This document shows, piece after piece, positions 1 to 6,849 of a DNA stretch of 15,463 nucleotides. The stretch comes from Candidatus Woesearchaeota archaeon. Lineage in GTDB: Archaea > Nanobdellota > Nanobdellia > SCGC-AAA011-G17 > GW2011-AR17. The DNA lies in NCBI GenBank assembly GCA_016211095.1, contig JACQSW010000107.1, positions 1 to 15,463 of the forward strand, in the 5' to 3' direction. The notes below the pieces were generated by a model. That model made no database searches. It was not told the DNA's origin and worked only from the letters and a program-made list of their open reading frames with translations. Each line of letters starts with the position of its first letter. The stretch's first letter is position 1. Both the position numbers and the translations under genes were made by a program.

Positions 1-1
1 A

Positions 2-268
2 AACCAAAAAGAGAATAAATTTATGACAATAAAAGAAGCAATAAACTTCCTTCTAAGCATAGAAAATAAAAAGAAACAAAAAATCTTTACAGAAAAAACA
101 AAATGCGTAGGCTGCGCACAACTCGGCAGCAAAGAAGCAATAATAAAATACGGGACTGCAAAACAACTAAACGAAGAAAAATTTGACAAGCTCCCCCAAT
201 GCCTAATAATCCCTGCAAAACTTCATTTCGTTGAAGAAGAGGATTTAGAAATATACAATTGCCTATGA
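2..268 (+). CDS. dph5: Diphthine synthase (Dph5), C-terminal part, cut by the window start
   Basis: Dph5 uses S-adenosylmethionine to methylate the modified histidine of elongation factor 2, the second stage of diphthamide synthesis. Only the last 88 residues are visible. The frame is open from base 2, so the ATG at 23 is internal and not the start. Visible signatures are the helix around MTIKEAINFLL, a short strand followed by GSKEAIIKYG, and the closing motif LIIPAKLHFVEEEDL. The last matches the conserved C-terminal 'IIPGKLHIVEAEYL' block of archaeal DphB/Dph5. The full family is about 260 residues, so roughly two thirds of the gene lies upstream. The protein stops soon after the conserved block, a little shorter than euryarchaeal relatives. 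A second diphthamide enzyme, a Dph6 domain, sits at the other end of the window. Family assignment is by recognised motif. Confidence 0.85.
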   Translation, partial: NQKENKFMTIKEAINFLLSIENKKKQKIFTEKTKCVGCAQLGSKEAIIKYGTAKQLNEEKFDKLPQCLIIPAKLHFVEEEDLEIYNCL

Positions 269-272
269 GAAG

Positions 273-282
273 TTATTTATAC
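273..282 (+). promoter_or_regulatory. TATA box of the DUF167 gene
   Basis: TTATTTATAC lies about 27 bp (centre to ATG) upstream of the start at 305. With the usual archaeal TATA-to-start-site distance, transcription would begin at or within a few bases of the ATG, so the mRNA is probably leaderless. No Shine-Dalgarno sequence is present between them, which fits. Confidence 0.55.
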
Positions 283-304
283 TAGTTGATTAAAACTAAC
301 TATC

Positions 305-523
305 ATGGCTGACATTATAAAAGTTAAAGTAAAGGCAAATTCTAGCGAGAGCAAAATTGTTTACGACCCCATAATTTCAGGTTACAAGGTTTTTGTTAAA
401 GCCCAAGCTGAAAAAGGCAAAGCAAATATTGAGCTTATTAATTTGTTAACCAAATTTTTTAAAAGAAAAGTTGAGATAGTTTCTGGCTTTACAAGCGATG
501 ATAAAGTCATAAAGCTGATTTAG
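305..523 (+). CDS. DUF167 / YggU (UPF0235) family small protein
   Basis: A 72-residue protein of the widespread DUF167/YggU family, whose molecular function is not established. Recognisable features are the N-terminal strand IIKVKVKANSSESKI, the hallmark GKAN motif at residues 38-41 (AEKGKANIELINLL) followed by an amphipathic helix, and a C-terminal 'SGFTSDDK' block corresponding to the family's SG-x-TSR-x-K. In that block the usual Arg is Asp here. It is shorter than typical members (about 90-100 residues) but contains the whole core. A TATA box at 273-282 suggests its own leaderless transcript. Its 3' end overlaps the convergent gene at 507-1025 by 17 bp. Confidence 0.82.
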   Translation: MADIIKVKVKANSSESKIVYDPIISGYKVFVKAQAEKGKANIELINLLTKFFKRKVEIVSGFTSDDKVIKLI

Positions 524-1025
524 GTTTTAAGCTGAGAATTGATTCGAGGCTGTCTTCAAAAATTTTGCCGTCTTCAGCATCAGCTTTCACATTAATAATT
601 TTAAGGCTAGTTGTCAAATAGGTTACATTCCAAATAACTTGCCCCTTTATTTTTTGCAAAATGACTATTATCTTATTAGGGGTTTCATTAGGGTATTTAT
701 TCTTCCGAAAATCTTCGATATCACCTAAAGCCCCATCAGATTTGGCGGCTTCTTTCAAATCTAGCTTTTCAATTACTGCTTCTTCTTTTTGGAAAGGCTG
801 TTGCTCCGCAGAAACCTCAATCTTATCTGCAGTAAAAGCGAAATTTGTCAGTTTCCCATTTGTTGGGTGAAAAAAATCTATTTGCCAATCAGGATTATCC
901 CTGTTTTCGTATTCGGTAATGAAAAAAGCTGAAGAGAAGTAAGCTTCCGGGTGGTTTTTTTCGAAATCTTTGAATTCGGAAGAAGCAGTTAATTTTTTAA
1001 AAGCTTTTTTTAATTTCTCTAACAT
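507..1025 (-). CDS. Hypothetical protein with a PepSY-like C-terminal region
   Basis: A 172-residue, probably cytoplasmic protein: no signal peptide or membrane segment is visible. I do not recognise a firm family. The N-terminus is a basic helix (LEKLKKAFKKL), followed by alternating strands. The C-terminal 50 residues (about 118-165) read KIIVILQKIKG, then VIWNVTYLTTSLKIINVKADAEDGK, a pattern resembling the PepSY fold (Trp-Asn-Val strand, then a strand ending in Asp-Ala-x-x-Gly-x). PepSY-like domains often inhibit proteases or sense ligands, but nothing here shows such a role. It starts 4 bp after the thrS stop, so it is very likely co-transcribed behind threonyl-tRNA synthetase. Its stop lies inside the 3' end of the convergent DUF167 gene. 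Confidence 0.7.
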   Translation of the reverse strand: MLEKLKKAFKKLTASSEFKDFEKNHPEAYFSSAFFITEYENRDNPDWQIDFFHPTNGKLTNFAFTADKIEVSAEQQPFQKEEAVIEKLDLKEAAKSDGALGDIEDFRKNKYPNETPNKIIVILQKIKGQVIWNVTYLTTSLKIINVKADAEDGKIFEDSLESILSLKPKSAL

Positions 1026-1029
1026 TTTT

Positions 1030-2916
1030 TTATCCGATAAATATTGGCCTTTTTGAAAGCAGTTGATGCAACGCCAATGATTTAAACGGCATATCCTTAG
1101 TCTTTTCTTTAATTTCCATTGTTAACTCTTCTTTAGCCATTTCTTTTTGCTTGTTAATAGCCCTTATTCTCACGGTCAATTTTTGTGAGTTCATTTCTTT
1201 TTCGCCAACAACAAGAATATAGGGCACCCATTTTTCTTCCGCGTTCATTATCCTCTTGCCAACTGTTTCTTGCCTATCGTCAATATCGACGCGTATATTT
1301 TCTTCTTCTAATTTTTTAGCTAATTGCAATGAAAAGTTTAGGTGATTATCCACTGATACGGGGATTATCCTAATTTGTGTTGGGCTAAGCCATAAGGGGA
1401 GCATTGGCAGGAGGCCTTCTTTTTCGTCGTTTGCTGCGTTTTCCAATATGCTGCAGAGTGTTCTTTCTATGCTTCCGAATGTCGAGCAATGGAGTATTAT
1501 ACAAGGATACTTTTTTCCGTCTTCGGCAACATAATTTATATTAAATCTTTCTCCATTTACGACGTCAAATTGAACTGTGGATATTTGTGAGTTTGCTCCA
1601 TCCGCTTCTATGCTTTGGAACTCGTTCTTTAATGAGTAGTAATGACCTCTTTCTTTCATTAGCTTAAAAAATGATGGGACGCCCATAGCTTTTATCAGTT
1701 TGATAAGCCATTCCTCATTTTTTTCATAAAATTCTTCAACTGCTTCCCATCCGAGGACCCATCGACCTTTTGAGATTATGCTATTCATTAGGTCTTGGCA
1801 TATAAAGCAGAGCTTTTCGAACTCTTCTTTGGATTGAGATTCGTCTTTGCAGAAGGCATGCACATCCGTCATTGTAAAGTTTCTCACCCTTCTAAGCCCT
1901 ACAAGCTCCCCTCTTTGCTCTTTCCTGAAGCATATTGCCTCTTCATATTCTTTTATAGGCATTATTTTGTGAGAGAACATAACTTTTTGCATAAAGGGAA
2001 ATGCCCCCGGATCTGAAGCGAATCTTAAGATAAGAGTTTCGCTGCCCTCCCTCCAACTGTAATCTTTTTCATGAAATTCCCCTAAAAGCTTGTTTATATC
2101 AGGAACTGACAATCTATAGAGGAGGGGGTTTGCGATTTTAAATGCCCCGAATCCCTTGGCAAGTTTCTCTTGGAACGCTAAGATTAAATCTTTTATTAAC
2201 AGGCCGTTGCTGAACCATTTAAAGTGGCCGACATCGCTTTCTGGGCAGTAATCAACAAGCTCTAGCCTTCTCATGTATTCTATGTGTTTCGGTTTTTTAG
2301 CTTCCGATTGGTGACCTTCCAATTCGTTGCTAACAAAAACTTTGAGCCGCTCATAGAGTTCCCCTTTTTCTTTCCAAACTAAGCAGTCTTGCCAGTTTTC
2401 TTTTGTAACAGCATATTTCTTGCCATCTTTGCCGATGATTAGGAATTTGCTGAATTCTGACCCTTTTTTTCTTTCTTTAGGAGCCTTCTTCTGTTCTTCC
2501 GGACCGAATTCTCTTGACAATTCAGATAATGGGTGACCTTTGCAGCTTATTTCAAACGATTTGTACCAGCCAAATGGCGCCCTTATTACCTTGAAACCTT
2601 CTTCTTTTAATTTGGCTTCTGCTTCTTTCATTACACTGACTGCCATTTCAGGCATAGCAAGGTCAGAACTTAAATGCGCATAAGGATAAAGGACAAGATT
2701 TTTAGTTTTTACTTGTTCAGCAACATCCCTTATTTGGCTGAGGTAGCTTTCAACTGCCCCATCTTTATTTGCTTCGTCTTTCTTTTCTACTGCAGTAAAA
2801 ATAACTAAGCATTCTTTTATCTCTTGAACCTTTTTTTCTACATCCTCAGCAGTTTTGAGCGCTTTCTTTTTAGGTTCAAATTTTAAGTAATCCGCATGGA
2901 TTGTTAAAATCCTCAT
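1030..2916 (-). CDS. thrS: Threonyl-tRNA synthetase, archaeal type
   Basis: Charges tRNA-Thr with threonine. Domains on the 628-residue form: the archaea-specific editing domain at about 1-145, with starting strand MRILTIHADYLKFE and signature PFGWYKSFEISCKGHPLSELS, which removes mischarged serine; the class II catalytic core, with motif 2 around residue 330 (FRKEQRGELVGLRRVRNFT) and motif 3 around 478-487 (STFGSIERTL); and the anticodon-binding domain from about residue 505 (LPLWLSPTQIRIIPVS). The open frame extends to a GTG at 2982. I chose ATG 2916 because archaeal enzymes begin at this M-R-I-L-x-I-H strand, and because a TATA-like TTTAAATA lies 27-34 bp upstream of it, inside the longer frame. 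Followed 4 bp later by the PepSY-like gene. Confidence 0.95.
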   Translation of the reverse strand: MRILTIHADYLKFEPKKKALKTAEDVEKKVQEIKECLVIFTAVEKKDEANKDGAVESYLSQIRDVAEQVKTKNLVLYPYAHLSSDLAMPEMAVSVMKEAEAKLKEEGFKVIRAPFGWYKSFEISCKGHPLSELSREFGPEEQKKAPKERKKGSEFSKFLIIGKDGKKYAVTKENWQDCLVWKEKGELYERLKVFVSNELEGHQSEAKKPKHIEYMRRLELVDYCPESDVGHFKWFSNGLLIKDLILAFQEKLAKGFGAFKIANPLLYRLSVPDINKLLGEFHEKDYSWREGSETLILRFASDPGAFPFMQKVMFSHKIMPIKEYEEAICFRKEQRGELVGLRRVRNFTMTDVHAFCKDESQSKEEFEKLCFICQDLMNSIISKGRWVLGWEAVEEFYEKNEEWLIKLIKAMGVPSFFKLMKERGHYYSLKNEFQSIEADGANSQISTVQFDVVNGERFNINYVAEDGKKYPCIILHCSTFGSIERTLCSILENAANDEKEGLLPMLPLWLSPTQIRIIPVSVDNHLNFSLQLAKKLEEENIRVDIDDRQETVGKRIMNAEEKWVPYILVVGEKEMNSQKLTVRIRAINKQKEMAKEELTMEIKEKTKDMPFKSLALHQLLSKRPIFIG

Positions 2917-2920
2917 TAAG

Positions 2921-2935
2921 CTCTGAAAAACAGAG
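2921..2935. repeat. Inverted repeat between the thrS TATA box and start codon
   Basis: CTCTG AAAAA CAGAG, perfect 5-bp arms with a 5-nt spacer, 15 bp in all. It overlaps the expected transcription start of thrS. It could be an operator or a 5' hairpin, but arms this short occur by chance. Confidence 0.3.
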
Positions 2936-2942
2936 TCAAAAG

Positions 2943-2950
2943 TATTTAAA
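2943..2950 (-). promoter_or_regulatory. Candidate TATA box of thrS
   Basis: Read on the minus strand, TTTAAATA lies 27-34 bp before the ATG at 2916, the right place for a near-leaderless archaeal transcript. Between it and the start is a short inverted repeat, CTCTG-AAAAA-CAGAG (2921-2935). This box supports the shorter thrS start over the GTG at 2982. Confidence 0.4.
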
Positions 2951-3005
2951 TCTTTTTGTGAAAAAACCTTAACAGCAATCACATCGGCTTTTGGTAAATG
3001 GATAG

Positions 3006-3014
3006 TTATTTATA
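3006..3014 (+). promoter_or_regulatory. TATA box of the Ig-like surface protein gene
   Basis: TTATTTATA lies about 38 bp upstream of the ATG at 3048, predicting a leader of about 10-12 nt (TGAAGAGAAA). It forms a divergent promoter pair with the thrS TATA box about 60 bp to the left. Confidence 0.5.
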
Positions 3015-3047
3015 GGAGCAGGCTATTATTAATTTAGTGAAGAGAAA

Positions 3048-4928
3048 ATGAAAAAGGGATGTATTATTCTTATTTTTGTATTACTGCTTGTTCCCCTTGT
3101 TAGCTCAAAAATAGTTTTAAACGGCCCAGTGCAAGAAAATTTTAATCTCGGGGACAAAATGCTGGTTTCCGGTTTTGTTTACCGCGACGAATCAACCAAC
3201 GGATTTCTCCAACTCAGCGTAGTGTGCGACAACAAAGCAACTAACCTTCTTAAAGTCCCAATCAGTATAGCGGCAAAAGAACAAAAAGTTTTTCCTCAAG
3301 ACATCGCTGTACCTCCAATAACTGCTTCCAATAGCATGCTTGGAGTGTGCATCGTAAAAGCCCAATTATTAAACCCAGAATTTGCGATTATTGAAGAAGA
3401 AAATTCAAAGAGCTTTATCGTCGCTAAGGCGCTAAAAGGGAATTTTATCCTTGAAAACACAAAAATACAAAAAGGCCGAACGCTAAAAATGACTGGCACA
3501 ATAAACACATTAAACAACGCTCCAGTCAGCGGCTCAGCAGAGATATACTTCAAGACGGATAAAAGCAATTACCTCATTGATGTCATTCAAGTTGCAGACG
3601 GAAGCTTAAGCTACTCTTACCAAACAACTTCTTCCCCCCCTGGAAGTTATTCAATTAATATCCTTGTAAGGGACATTTATGGGAATGAAGGCTTCTTTGG
3701 GGATACAGCATCATTTCTATTAACAGATAAGTTATTTGTTTTAGCTGAAATCGACAAGCAGCTAATCGTTCCTGGGGAATCAATAAATATTATTGGCAAT
3801 GTTAAAAACGTGCTTAACGAACAAGTTGAAGAAGGCTTAGCAACAATTTACCTTGGCGAAGATGCTTACACTACAAAAATTGAGGATGGGCGATTTGAAT
3901 ATTCTATTCCATCACAAAAAAATATTAAAAGTGGCACACAAACAATTAGGGCAATTGTGAAAGATGAATTCGGCAACAGCGGAGAAGATAGCGTGAATCT
4001 TGAAGTGAAAGCAGTTGCGACTTCATTAGAAACACAGATTAATTCTAACCTTGTGAATCCTGAAGATGTTATCGAAATAACGCCGATATTAATTGATCAG
4101 GGTGGAGAGGTTATGCAGCAAGACGTCTTAATGACTGTTATTGATTCAGATGATTATGAGATTTATTCTTCAAAAATTCCCAGCAACGAAAAAGTCTATT
4201 TTAAAATTCCTAAATTTGGAGCGCCTGGCGAATGGACCATAAAAATAGAGATAGGCAAGCTAAGCGATGAAAAAAAATTTGAAGTTAACGAAAAAGAGGC
4301 TGTTGCTGTCGGATTAGAAGGGCAAGTCATAACAATAACCAATCTTGGAAACGTGAAATACAAAGATGACGTTGAGGTTATTGTTGCGGGTGAAAAAGAG
4401 TATAAACTTTTTAAAAAGAGGGCGATAAATGTTAATGACACAATAGCTATCGATTTGAATGAGGAGGTTCCATCTGGTGAATATGACATTTTTGTCCCGT
4501 TAAAGGACGGCAAAAAAGTCTTTAATGATGTGACTGTTGTTAGCGGAAAAGCGAGAAGATCATTCACTTTCATTTACAATGCATTGGCCATCCTAAGCAT
4601 AGCAGTACTGACCTTGATAGGGTATTCTGAAAAAAAACGTTTTGGCAAAAGGGGCTTTAAGAGGGAACCTGAGAGTATCGAAGAATTTGTGATACCAAAG
4701 AAGGAAGAACCAGAAGAAGAAATCAAACCCAGGGCTTATAATTTTGGCAGAGCATCAAGGGAAGATGTTGAGTATTTCAAGAAAAGAGTAGTTGATGACA
4801 TGCGAAAATCTGAGGAAGCAGAGAAACGCAAACACGCCCGCTTCTCCTGGATGGAAGATCATTCCGACTCGGTTAAAGAAGAGAAAAAAGATGGAAAAAA
4901 GGGCGGATTATTCAGTATGTTTAACTAA
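3048..4928 (+). CDS. Membrane-anchored extracellular protein with Ig-like beta repeats
   Basis: A 626-residue surface protein of unknown specific function. It has a clear Sec signal peptide (residues 1-20, MKKG then a hydrophobic run ending LVSS). The long ectodomain is built of beta-sandwich-like modules. At about 130-225 (NFILENTKIQKGRTLKMTGTI ... VRDIYGNEG) and 228-320 (LFVLAEIDKQLIVPGESINIIGNV ... VKDEFGNSG), two modules align with each other, each ending in an (R/K)D-x-(Y/F)GN-x-G turn. A third, more diverged module follows at about 322-415. One transmembrane helix at about 506-526 is followed by a roughly 100-residue, highly charged cytoplasmic tail with a Glu/Lys-rich region. The topology resembles archaeal surface proteins with Ig/MG2-like repeats. 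The substantial cytoplasmic tail is unusual for a pure adhesin and could contact an intracellular partner. The gene is monocistronic, with its own promoter. Confidence 0.8.
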   Translation: MKKGCIILIFVLLLVPLVSSKIVLNGPVQENFNLGDKMLVSGFVYRDESTNGFLQLSVVCDNKATNLLKVPISIAAKEQKVFPQDIAVPPITASNSMLGVCIVKAQLLNPEFAIIEEENSKSFIVAKALKGNFILENTKIQKGRTLKMTGTINTLNNAPVSGSAEIYFKTDKSNYLIDVIQVADGSLSYSYQTTSSPPGSYSINILVRDIYGNEGFFGDTASFLLTDKLFVLAEIDKQLIVPGESINIIGNVKNVLNEQVEEGLATIYLGEDAYTTKIEDGRFEYSIPSQKNIKSGTQTIRAIVKDEFGNSGEDSVNLEVKAVATSLETQINSNLVNPEDVIEITPILIDQGGEVMQQDVLMTVIDSDDYEIYSSKIPSNEKVYFKIPKFGAPGEWTIKIEIGKLSDEKKFEVNEKEAVAVGLEGQVITITNLGNVKYKDDVEVIVAGEKEYKLFKKRAINVNDTIAIDLNEEVPSGEYDIFVPLKDGKKVFNDVTVVSGKARRSFTFIYNALAILSIAVLTLIGYSEKKRFGKRGFKREPESIEEFVIPKKEEPEEEIKPRAYNFGRASREDVEYFKKRVVDDMRKSEEAEKRKHARFSWMEDHSDSVKEEKKDGKKGGLFSMFN

Positions 4929-4970
4929 AATTAAATCTTTTTCTTCTTCAAATTCCTTAAAACAAAAGCT

Positions 4971-5393
4971 TCACTTCAAAATTTTTTTAATTTTTTTGAA
5001 ATCCTTGCTTTTTTTAAGAATAGTTACTGCTATTCCCGCATTTTTCTTTGCCACCCTTTTTACATCTTTAACAAATAATTCTAACGGATTGAAATGATGG
5101 GCCGCTGTTACGCAGATGATAGTGTTGAAAACTTTATTTTTGAAAGGCAAATGTTCTGCCTCGCCGCAAACCCTTAATCCGGAGAATTTTTTTAACATTA
5201 CAAAGCTTGGGTCTAGGCTAACTATTTTTGTTTTGAATATTTTTTTAACCAAGCCTGTGCCGCAACCAACGTCAAGCATTAACGGTTTAGCCTTTATTAT
5301 TCCTTTTATTAGTCTAAACTTTTTTAATTGCTCTTCTTTATGCAATTCGTTATAACTTTCCGCAATGGTGGAATAATAATTTTTAGTAGTCAT
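4971..5393 (-). CDS. Compact class I SAM-dependent methyltransferase
   Basis: A 140-residue Methyltransf_11-type enzyme that would move a methyl group from S-adenosylmethionine to an unknown substrate. Motif I is LDVGCGTG (40-47), motif II is the acidic SLDPS strand end (Asp61), and the post-II/IV region is GEAEHLPFKNKVFNTIICVTAAHHF (about 77-101), with the usual 'D/N-T-I' strand. It is short for the fold: the polypeptide ends in a basic Lys-rich helix after about five strands, so the last two strands of the sheet seem reduced or absent. I see no frameshift to explain this. Its start overlaps the end of the upstream metallo-hydrolase gene by 11 bp, so the two are translationally coupled and probably functionally linked. 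It converges with the Ig-like gene 42 bp away. Confidence 0.8.
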   Translation of the reverse strand: MTTKNYYSTIAESYNELHKEEQLKKFRLIKGIIKAKPLMLDVGCGTGLVKKIFKTKIVSLDPSFVMLKKFSGLRVCGEAEHLPFKNKVFNTIICVTAAHHFNPLELFVKDVKRVAKKNAGIAVTILKKSKDFKKIKKILK

Positions 5394-5967
5394 GGCCGGG
5401 GCAAAGTGTTTTGTAACCTAATTTTTTCAATTTATTTAGGGATAGTTGCATTTTTTTTGGATTGCTTAATGGGAGGTCAGTTCTCCCGATTATTCCCTTA
5501 TCAAAAAGGGTGTCGCCTGAAAAAAGAGTCTTAAACTTTTTTAGGTATAAGCAGATGCTTCCTCGAGTGTGGCCGGGAGTGTTAATGATTTCAAAGCCTT
5601 CAAGCTTCGTCAGTGGTTTTAGTTTTATCTTTTTTAATTCAGAATATGCTTCCCTGTTAAATAGGTAAAACCCAGTATAATATTTTTTAAAGTCTTGCAC
5701 GTCTTGTTTTGAAGCAAAAAATTCTGCATTAGGAAAATCTGTCGGTTTGCCTGTATGATCATAATGGAGGTGGGTGAAAATTATTTTTTTTATATCTTTT
5801 GGGCTGTAACCAATTTTTTTTAAACTTTTCAAGAGCTGTTTTGATGCTGTTATGTTCCCCAAGTCTATAAGCATTGGCGATTTGAGGTCGATTAAGTAAA
5901 TGTTTGATGACAAAAATTTTGTTTCAAAAATTTTCCAAACACCCTTAACTATTTGTTTTTCTAACAT
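5383..5967 (-). CDS. MBL-fold metallo-hydrolase (glyoxalase II-like)
   Basis: A 194-residue metallo-beta-lactamase-fold hydrolase, expected to bind two metal ions. All metal motifs are present: HLHYDH (66-71), the GHTRGS histidine (133), the bridging aspartate in GDTLF (152) and the C-terminal CPGHDY histidine (192). The segment FDKGIIGRTDLP (156-167) matches the group containing hydroxyacylglutathione hydrolase-like thioesterases. These usually run to about 200-210 residues. The real substrate cannot be read from sequence; a thioesterase or general ester hydrolase is plausible. The gene is first in a two-gene unit with the overlapping methyltransferase. No convincing TATA box was found; only a T-rich stretch precedes the ATG. 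Confidence 0.88.
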   Translation of the reverse strand: MLEKQIVKGVWKIFETKFLSSNIYLIDLKSPMLIDLGNITASKQLLKSLKKIGYSPKDIKKIIFTHLHYDHTGKPTDFPNAEFFASKQDVQDFKKYYTGFYLFNREAYSELKKIKLKPLTKLEGFEIINTPGHTRGSICLYLKKFKTLFSGDTLFDKGIIGRTDLPLSNPKKMQLSLNKLKKLGYKTLCPGHDY

Positions 5968-6034
5968 CCAACAAAGGGTTATGTTATTGAGGTTAAAAAA
6001 GGTTTAGATTGCTTGACTCGAATTTGAGCATAAA

Positions 6035-6044
6035 CTATTTATAG
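6035..6044 (+). promoter_or_regulatory. TATA box of the three-gene surface operon
   Basis: CTATTTATAG lies about 29 bp (centre to ATG) upstream of the start at 6069, implying a leaderless or near-leaderless transcript. No comparable TATA box precedes the two following genes (gaps of 28 and 7 bp), which supports a single transcript covering 6069-10339. Confidence 0.5.
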
Positions 6045-6068
6045 GGAGAAATACGATGAAATAACTAA

Positions 6069-6821
6069 ATGAAAAAAGGGCAGGTTACTATATTCATCAT
6101 CTTAGGGGTGCTCATAATTGTTGTCATTGGTTTGATCGCCTTCTATAAAGGGCAAGCTGGAAGGAAAGCAGAAGAAGAAGCCCGAATTTTAACACAATTA
6201 CCCCCCGAGTTTAGGGATATAGGCGCAAGCTTGCTTAGCTGTTCGGAAGTGGTTGGCGGCGACAGCATTCTAACAGTTGGCAGCCAGGGTGGATATTATG
6301 ATTTATCAAAAATTCCCAGCATCGAGTATTATGGTTATAGGAATATTCCTTACCTTTATTTTAGGGGGAAAAGTAATGTTCCAAGCAAAGAGAAAGTGGA
6401 AAAAGAATTAGCCAATTATGTGGAGGCAAATTTAAATGAATGCGCAAGGGATTTTGAGGGATTCTCGTTAACCTTTGCCGAAGCAGAAGTTACGACTACA
6501 CTTAAAGAATCAGAGGTCAGGTTTAAAGTTAAATGGCCCGTAATTATAAAAAAGGGCGACTTGGAAAGCACGATGCCGGAAACAACCTTGATTGTTAATG
6601 GCAAATTGGAAGTGTTGAGGCAGGCAGCAGAGTCTTTGGTAAATCTCCAACAAGGAGACAAATCAAATGTTTGTATTAGCTGCGCAATGGATTTGGCAGC
6701 TGAAAAAAAATTTGTGATTAACGCAGAAAACTATGATAATGATTTTATTTACACCCTCCAAGACAACTCAACAACTATCAATGGCCAACCTTTGGAATTT
6801 GCTTACGCACACAAGTTTTAA
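6069..6821 (+). CDS. Class III-like (pilin-type) signal-anchored surface protein
   Basis: A 250-residue protein beginning MKKGQVTIFIILG, followed by a hydrophobic helix to about residue 26 and then an extracellular domain. Lys-Gly-Gln directly before the hydrophobic helix resembles archaeal class III / type IV pilin-like signal peptides cleaved between Gly and Gln by a prepilin peptidase. The helix would then be an N-terminal membrane anchor or fibre core. The same N-terminus is frequent in DPANN genomes (from memory). The ectodomain has four cysteines (58, 125, 202, 205), including a CISC pair that could form disulfides, and a segment LPPEF (44-48) that resembles the end of the next protein. 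No known domain recognised. First gene of a three-gene surface operon. Confidence 0.75.
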   Translation: MKKGQVTIFIILGVLIIVVIGLIAFYKGQAGRKAEEEARILTQLPPEFRDIGASLLSCSEVVGGDSILTVGSQGGYYDLSKIPSIEYYGYRNIPYLYFRGKSNVPSKEKVEKELANYVEANLNECARDFEGFSLTFAEAEVTTTLKESEVRFKVKWPVIIKKGDLESTMPETTLIVNGKLEVLRQAAESLVNLQQGDKSNVCISCAMDLAAEKKFVINAENYDNDFIYTLQDNSTTINGQPLEFAYAHKF

Positions 6822-6849
6822 AAAATAGGGAATGATTTGGTATTAAAAT

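Noticed and set aside
23..268. A stand-alone 81-residue protein starting at ATG 23
   Set aside because: The frame is open to the window edge and the residues match the C-terminus of diphthine synthase, so the ATG is internal.
661..870. 69-codon plus-strand open frame within the PepSY-like gene
   Set aside because: It lies entirely opposite a longer gene with a better protein pattern; no family features and no promoter.
2917..2982. 22-residue N-terminal extension of ThrRS from GTG 2982
   Set aside because: The conserved editing domain starts at 2916 and a TATA-like box lies inside the extension.
6017..6028. CTCGAATTTGAG as an operator upstream of the surface operon
   Set aside because: Only three bases per side plus the AT core pair properly; two central positions mismatch. 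Too weak to report as a site.
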